Positions 5,144 to 7,236 of a stretch of 7,236 nt of DNA are shown one piece after another. Numbering within the stretch: position 1 is the stretch's first letter; every line of letters begins with the position of its first letter. The stretch is from the NCBI GenBank assembly GCA_050744245.1, contig JBOGGX010000182.1:1-7236 (forward strand). The letters are read 5' to 3'. The DNA comes from JBOGGX01 sp050744245 (GTDB lineage Bacteria; Actinomycetota; Acidimicrobiia; Acidimicrobiales; JBOGGX01). The notes beneath the pieces are model-generated. The model did not search any database. It had not been told where the DNA came from and saw only the letters and a list, made by a program, of their open reading frames with translations. Both the position numbers and the translations under genes were made by a program.

Positions 5144-6139
5144 TCACCAGGCCGTCTCGGTGGCCATCCGGTGGTCGCCCTGGGCTTCGAGCCACCGCTC
5201 CAGATCGATGGCGGCCATGCACCCCGAGCCGGCGGCCGTGACCGCCTGCCGATACCGGTGGTCCTGGACGTCACCGGCGCCAAAGACGCCGTCGACGTTG
5301 GTGTGGGTCGTGCCCGGCTGGGTGACCAGATAGCCGTTGTCCTCCATGTCGAGCTGGCCCTTGAACAGGTCGGTGTTGGGTTGATGGCCGATGGCCACGA
5401 ACAGACCGGTCACGGGCAGGGTCGAGTCGGCGCCGGTCTTGACGTTGCGGACCCGGACGCCCTCGACCTTCGTCGCTCCGAGGACATCGGTGACCACCGT
5501 GTCCCAGAGAAAGCTGATCTTGGGGTTGGCGAAGGCCCGGTCCTGCATGATCTTGGACGCCCTGAGCTGGTCGCGGCGGTGGATGACCGTGACCGTGCGG
5601 GCGAACTTGCTGATGAAGATGGCCTCCTCGAGCGCAGAGTCGCCCCCGCCGACGACGGCGATGTCGTGCTCGCGGAAGAAGAAGCCGTCGCAGGTGGCGC
5701 AGGTCGACACGCCGTGGCCGATCATGCGGCGCTCGTTGTCGAGGCCGAGCATGATCGCCTTGGCGCCGGTGGCGATGATGATCGCCTCGGCCCGGTAGGT
5801 GGGCTCGGCGGCGTCGGGATCGCCGACCCAGACGCCGAACGGGCGGCTCGAGAGGTCGACCCTGGTTGCCTTGTCGATGCGCAGATCGGCGCCGAACCGC
5901 TCCGACTGCTGGCGGAACCGCATCATGAGCTCCGGGCCCATGACCCCGTCGGGGAAGCCGGGGTAGTTCTCGACGTCGGTCGTCAACATGAGCTGGCCAC
6001 CCGGCTGGTCGGACGTCGACGAGGGTTCGCCCTCGAGCACCAGCGGCGCCAGGTTGGCCCGGGCCGCGTACACCGCGGCGGTCAGGCCGGCCGGGCCGGA
6101 ACCCAGGATGATCACTCGTTGTACGTCCGTGTCGGGCAT
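5144..6139 (-). CDS. trxB: Thioredoxin reductase (NADPH, low-Mr type)
   Basis: TrxB is an FAD enzyme that passes electrons from NADPH to thioredoxin. The 331-residue product has the FAD-binding GSGPAG (13-18), GGQL (47-50), the redox-active CATC (147-150), and the NADPH-binding GGGDSALEEA (164-173) with HRRD (187-190). The second FAD motif GAGD (287-290) is followed by the RQAVTAAGSGCMAA helix. All key residues of the low-molecular-weight type are present. I chose ATG 6139: AAGGAG lies 12 bases upstream and GAGAGG four bases upstream. A TTG four codons earlier (6151) touches AAGGAG directly and is a poor start. An exact GGGAAT-N18-GTT promoter-like element lies just upstream. trxA is 73 bases downstream, so the pair forms a trxBA unit like that of Streptomyces and Mycobacterium. 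Confidence 0.96.
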   Translation of the reverse strand: MPDTDVQRVIILGSGPAGLTAAVYAARANLAPLVLEGEPSSTSDQPGGQLMLTTDVENYPGFPDGVMGPELMMRFRQQSERFGADLRIDKATRVDLSSRPFGVWVGDPDAAEPTYRAEAIIIATGAKAIMLGLDNERRMIGHGVSTCATCDGFFFREHDIAVVGGGDSALEEAIFISKFARTVTVIHRRDQLRASKIMQDRAFANPKISFLWDTVVTDVLGATKVEGVRVRNVKTGADSTLPVTGLFVAIGHQPNTDLFKGQLDMEDNGYLVTQPGTTHTNVDGVFGAGDVQDHRYRQAVTAAGSGCMAAIDLERWLEAQGDHRMATETAW

Positions 6140-6172
6140 GGAACCTCTCAACTCCTTGGTCGCGCGTCAGCC

Positions 6173-6199
6173 AACCAGTTCCGGCCTCGCCGGATTCCC
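6173..6199 (-). promoter_or_regulatory. SigR/SigH-type promoter candidate for trxB
   Basis: On the - strand, GGGAAT (6199-6194) is followed after exactly 18 bases by GTT (6175-6173), a perfect match to the SigR-type consensus. The predicted start near 6166 gives a leader of about 27 bases before the trxB ATG, containing the AAGGAG site. A 6-bp inverted repeat (TCCGGC-ctc-GCCGGA, 6180-6194) lies in the spacer. That the same element recurs before trxA strengthens both calls. Confidence 0.65.
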
Positions 6200-6206
6200 G
6201 AGACGT

Positions 6207-6584
6207 TCAGGCCTCGTCGGGCGCCGGCTTCCGGGTCCGCAGCGACCAGGCCACGATGCCGGCGATGAGCACGACGCCGCCCACGATGAGGTAGGCCCAG
6301 TACACGTCGCCCGGCACCCAGATGTCGACGAACCGGAGGAGCATGATGCCGGCCAGGGCGGCCGCGGCCACCGCGAGCACGGCGATGACGAGCCCGTAGA
6401 CGACCGCCCGAGCCACGTGGACGGCGGGCTCGGTGGTCTTGGTGCGGACCAGGTCGACCGTCTTGACGATCTGCGCCGTGGCCTGGGCCGGCCAGTCCTG
6501 GCCGTTGGCCGTGGCGCCGACCGCACCGATCGCATCGCCTCTGGTCGCGGCCTGGGGGGTGAGCCGATCCTGCCCGACGGACAT
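6207..6584 (-). CDS. Small two-helix membrane protein of unknown function (holin-like)
   Basis: A 125-residue protein with a polar N-terminal half (1-58) and two hydrophobic segments, about 61-83 and 95-114. They are separated by a short loop (VDIWVPGDVYW), and a positively charged, then acidic, cytoplasmic tail (RTRKPAPDEA) ends the protein. The segment TVDLVRTKTTEPAVHVARAV before the first helix is amphipathic. The layout resembles actinobacterial membrane proteins annotated as phage-holin-family or Holin-X-like, but I cannot identify it and see no prophage context. It lies 31 bases after the upstream anti-sigma-like gene and 67 bases before the trxB ATG. No Shine-Dalgarno is visible. TAACCT six bases before the ATG suggests a leaderless transcript. 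Coding potential looks real: clear membrane segments and a consistent frame. Confidence 0.7.
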   Translation of the reverse strand: MSVGQDRLTPQAATRGDAIGAVGATANGQDWPAQATAQIVKTVDLVRTKTTEPAVHVARAVVYGLVIAVLAVAAAALAGIMLLRFVDIWVPGDVYWAYLIVGGVVLIAGIVAWSLRTRKPAPDEA

Positions 6585-6590
6585 GGCGGC

Positions 6591-6619
6591 AGGTTAGTCC
6601 CGCCGCTTCGTGGGGTCAG
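6591..6619 (-). promoter_or_regulatory. Candidate leaderless promoter for the small membrane protein
   Basis: On the - strand, CTGACC (6619-6614) and TAACCT (6596-6591) are 17 bases apart, and only six bases separate the -10 box from the ATG at 6584. Transcription would start at or next to the A of ATG. Leaderless mRNAs of this geometry are common in actinobacteria, and the missing Shine-Dalgarno fits. The -35 box overlaps the stop codon of the upstream gene. Confidence 0.35.
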
Positions 6620-7236
6620 AGGTCCGTCTGGGACAGGAGGTCGCAGGTGGCGTCGAGCACGATCATGGTCGGGCCCGAGGTGTCCGTGCGGTAGACGTAG
6701 ACGGTCACCGGCGCGTTCTCCAGGACGGCCTGGTACCGGCCGATGATCTCGTCGCTCGCGGCCAGCGGCGACGGGCAGGGGGGCACCGCCGCGTCGACCG
6801 CCGGCAGCGTGCTCGACGCCGCCGGCCCCGCGCTCTCGGCGCCGGTCTGGACCCTGCGGACCGCCTGCACCAGGTCGTCCTCGGTCGCGAACGTCCCGAG
6901 GGCGACAGCAGGCGGGCCGTCGTCCTCGGCCGACTCGGTGAAGGTCCCGTCGTCCCCGTCGTCCTCTGCGCCCGCGCCCGCGAGGTCCTCGTCGGCCGTC
7001 GACGCCGACGGTTCCGCCCGGTCGGCCTCGGCGGCCGCGGTGGCCGTGTCGTCGTTCCCTTCGTCGGAGCCGAGCGACGCGAGCAGCGGCACCGCAGCCA
7101 ACCCGACCAGGAGAGCGGCGGCCACCGACACCGCCCACAGCCGGCGCCGTTGGCCGGCCCGACGGGTCCGCTCGGCGTCGAGGTCGACGGGACCACCCGG
7201 AACGGGTGCGGTCGGCCCGGCCGCGACGGCCGCCGC
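6616..7236 (-). CDS. Probable anti-sigma factor: single-pass membrane protein with secreted domain (N-terminus outside window)
   Basis: The frame is open to the right edge, so the gene is truncated; 206 residues are visible. Visible residues 1-32 (ending DLDAERTRRAGQRRRL) are Pro/Gly- then Arg-rich and end in a positive-inside cluster. A single membrane helix follows (about 35-56, SVAAALLVGLAAVPLLASL). Next comes a long acidic Ala/Asp/Glu linker (about 57-108) and a folded-looking C-terminal domain (about 109-206) with just two cysteines (C154, C198) that could form a disulfide outside the cell. This cytoplasm-helix-exterior layout directly upstream of trxB matches the position and architecture of the SigM anti-sigma factor (RsmA) in Mycobacterium. 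The N-terminal sigma-binding domain would lie beyond the edge, so function is inferred from context. A GTG at 7131 would begin inside the membrane helix and is not a credible start. Confidence 0.6.
   Translation of the reverse strand, partial: AAAVAAGPTAPVPGGPVDLDAERTRRAGQRRRLWAVSVAAALLVGLAAVPLLASLGSDEGNDDTATAAAEADRAEPSASTADEDLAGAGAEDDGDDGTFTESAEDDGPPAVALGTFATEDDLVQAVRRVQTGAESAGPAASSTLPAVDAAVPPCPSPLAASDEIIGRYQAVLENAPVTVYVYRTDTSGPTMIVLDATCDLLSQTDL

Noticed and set aside
5071..5283. N-terminal extension of the thioredoxin frame to 182 residues
   Set aside because: The extension overlaps trxB in antisense phase to nothing known, is Arg/Pro-rich, and the ATG at 5070 gives a standard thioredoxin N-terminus with a ribosome binding site.
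4364..6268. Very long open frame (634 codons) on the + strand across trxB and trxA
   Set aside because: It is antisense to trxB and trxA, whose motifs are unmistakable. Long antisense frames are expected where GC at third codon positions is this high. No domain is recognisable and no ribosome binding site precedes it.
1..7236. CRISPR arrays, tRNA or rRNA genes, transposases, prophage genes
   Set aside because: No spaced direct repeats, tRNA-like cloverleaf, rRNA sequence or transposase/integrase motifs were seen. Base composition is uniform and the gene order is ancestral, with no sign of insertion.

Overview
The window is very GC-rich (roughly 70%) and carries a gene order typical of the replication-origin neighbourhood of Actinomycetota: jag/khpB - rsmG - parA - parB on the + strand, converging on a - strand block that reads (in its own direction) anti-sigma-like membrane protein - small two-helix membrane protein - trxB - trxA - cwlM-like. 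The same core order is known in Mycobacterium (yidC-jag-gidB-parA-parB // cwlM-trxC-trxB2-rsmA-sigM). High GC, GTG starts, long N-terminal extensions and the TrxB/CwlM types fit an actinobacterium. An acidimicrobial lineage is my guess rather than something shown.

Left half (1-3350, + strand). The end of a KH/R3H RNA-binding protein (open at the left edge) is followed by the 16S rRNA G527 methyltransferase RsmG. A 209-base gap follows. It holds a near-consensus parS site five bases after the rsmG stop, a plausible housekeeping promoter, a compact GCGAGC hairpin, a perfect 10-bp hairpin and, abutting it, a perfect 12-bp inverted repeat whose 3' arm covers the parA start codon. parA and parB then overlap by 29 bases, with a strong ribosome binding site for parB inside the end of parA. 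ParA, ParB and parS form the chromosome-segregation system.

Middle (3351-3641). This 291-base gap between convergent genes has no convincing gene. It contains a back-to-back pair of DnaA-box-like 9-mers, a 7-bp hairpin and an 18-base palindrome.

Right half (3642-7236, - strand). A cytoplasmic CwlM-like protein has two peptidoglycan-binding domains and an amidase-fold domain that has lost most zinc ligands. It lies downstream of thioredoxin (WCGPC) and thioredoxin reductase (CATC). Both trxB and trxA are preceded by an exact GGAAT-N18-GTT element, the form recognised by SigR/SigH thiol-stress sigma factors. This is the most informative regulatory signal in the window. Upstream lie a small two-helix membrane protein, possibly with a leaderless promoter, and a partial single-pass membrane protein that by position and architecture is probably the anti-sigma factor of a SigM-like system.

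I do not see a wholly novel system. The points most worth checking are the paired SigR-like promoters, the structured parA leader and the DnaA-box pair behind parB.
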